A model generated the notes under the pieces. The model saw only the letters and a program-made list of their open reading frames with translations, was not told the DNA's origin and did no database searches. A DNA stretch of 64,000 nt from Halichondria panicea (Eukaryota; Porifera; Demospongiae; Suberitida; Halichondriidae): the NCBI RefSeq assembly GCF_963675165.1, contig NC_087389.1, positions 1,584,001-1,648,000 on the forward strand, read 5' to 3'. A program made the translations under genes and the position numbers. Numbering within the stretch: position 1 is the first letter of the stretch; the number at the start of each line of letters is the position of its first letter. Positions 63,265 through 64,000 of this stretch are shown here, piece by piece.

Positions 63265-64000
63265 GTCAGTCACACTCACCACAGCTTTTTCATTTTCGTT
63301 CTTTACTGCTTTCTTTCCTGAGGCTCCGCCCTTCTTGCCAGTCTTAGCAGAGATATGTTTGACCTTGAGTGGCTCATTTCGCTCTAAGTGTGGGGGAAGG
63401 GGGACTTCTGCCAGCTCTGTTAGTGGGTGTGGTCTCTCTGGAGGGGGTGTGACCCACCCAGGGGGTGGTCCATAGTTAGACTGTATCCTGTATAAATATT
63501 TTACATGAAGTTACTGGTGTAATAAATGAGCTCACCCTTGCGGTGGTGGTGGTCTGAACCGTGGCCCAGTGTACGGGGCCATGGGAGGTCCTATTGGGGG
63601 AGGTGGGCCGTATAACCTTTGCCTGGAATTAGGGGGATGCATTGGACCAGGGGGAGGGGCATACATCTGAGGGGGTGGTGATGGCATAGACACAGCTAGT
63701 ACACACAGTGACAATCCTCACCATTGGTCTAGGGGGTATATTGGTGATGGGGTACATAGGTGGTCGGGGGTAGACTCTGGGGAGCATCATGTGTGGGGGG
63801 TAGCCAGGTCCAAACGGTCGAGGGGGCATTCCTGCTATTGGGTGAAGGGGGGCAGCAGAATCTGAGGGGTGGGTGGGAGATAAACATTAACCTGACAAAC
63901 TCATGGTTTGATGGCTAACTTGGTTGGTCCTCATCGTCTGATGAGTCGTCCCTAGTACGAGGTAATCGTTCGACCTTCTTGACCTTGCTCTCACCACTCT
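60265..64000 (-). CDS. EIF4G2: eIF4G2 (DAP5/NAT1/p97) translation factor, C-terminal part
   Basis: The gene enters from the right edge. Fifteen exons are visible (64000-63920, 63861-63722, 63666-63536, 63487-63280, 63183-63057, 62835-62756, 62705-62607, 62553-62452, 62395-62297, 62065-61964, 61899-61841, 61793-61682, 61562-61466, 60663-60542, 60321-60265), about 537 residues to the stop. Order: acidic/basic linker, a Pro/Met/Gly-rich linker, an MA3 domain (ELLIGQLLKSRDLEG to about LTTLVGE), then a W2 domain with YKWIK, EKQLMEKFK, NNFPKG and EYPGKGKALFQVNQWL. The last stretch matches DAP5 (EFPGKGKALFQVNQWL) better than eIF4G1/3. DAP5 lacks the eIF4E site and drives cap-independent or alternative translation. 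The N-terminal MIF4G domain lies outside the window. Confidence 0.93.
60822..61413. mobile_element. Dispersed repeat with ATGCCTCGGTG ends and internal duplication
   Basis: ATGCCTCGGTG at the left and CACCTCCACCGAGGCAT at the right bound about 590 bp in an EIF4G2 intron. Near the left end a unit of about 100 bp (CGAGGTATACGGTAGTGTGT ... GAAGTGCAAGTAAGAG) is present twice. Related sequence occurs near 41370-41810. No coding capacity. Confidence 0.7.
63204..63263. repeat. (CGCA)n then (CA)n microsatellite
   Basis: Pure four-base then two-base repeat in an EIF4G2 intron, 17 bases from the donor of the exon at 63487-63280. Confidence 0.85.

Noticed and set aside
60265-64000. eIF4G1/eIF4G3 instead of eIF4G2
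   Set aside because: The C-terminal stretch EYPGKGKALFQVNQWL and the NNFPKG block match DAP5/eIF4G2; the eIF4G1 C terminus is different.

Overview
This is animal nuclear DNA. It holds twelve protein genes with 2 to 24 coding exons, mostly short GT-AG introns, and many small DNA-transposon remnants and microsatellites. The gene set includes LRP5/6, vezatin, DRAM, eIF4G2/DAP5 and RIC8, which are metazoan or near-metazoan families. Gene density is high, intron 3' ends are often just CA tracts, and the non-coding DNA is AT-rich. Together these suggest an early-branching animal, most likely a demosponge. That assignment is an inference from gene content and compactness, not from a database match.

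Layout. 517-1391 (+): a small Cys-rich protein of unknown function. 1792-4991 (+): a four-pass LRRC8/pannexin-like channel subunit with no leucine-rich repeats and an unfamiliar C-terminal half. 5552-7426 (-): a DRAM-family membrane protein. 7864-11787 and 12326-16935 (-): two head-to-tail carnitine palmitoyltransferase 1 genes. 17186-17671 (-): DPM3. 17838-20836 (+): vezatin. 21090-28055 (-): gamma-COP. 28801-41312 (+): an LRP5/6 receptor that stops just inside the membrane. 44788-48858 (-): RIC8. 49188-59818 (+): a second LRP5/6 with a complete cytoplasmic tail. 60265-64000 (-): the C-terminal part of eIF4G2/DAP5, running off the right edge.

I traced every gene exon by exon, and the reading phase is consistent across all junctions. 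Two gene pairs are duplicates. The LRP5/6 pair shares all 24 exon boundaries and its promoter-proximal DNA. Homology stops a few codons after the transmembrane helix, so one locus encodes a signalling-type co-receptor with PPPSP-type motifs and its neighbour a membrane-anchored ectodomain without a tail. RIC8, a G-alpha chaperone/GEF, sits between them on the other strand. The two CPT1 genes share 15 exons and show patchy near-identity typical of gene conversion.

The most notable items are the tail-less LRP5/6 paralogue, the LRR-free LRRC8-like channel, an 840-bp foldback structure that nearly fills a RIC8 intron, and a minisatellite in gamma-COP whose every unit carries a near-copy of the adjacent splice donor. 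The remaining DNA is mostly introns with MITE-like inverted-repeat elements, several of which are datable because the duplicate gene has the empty site.
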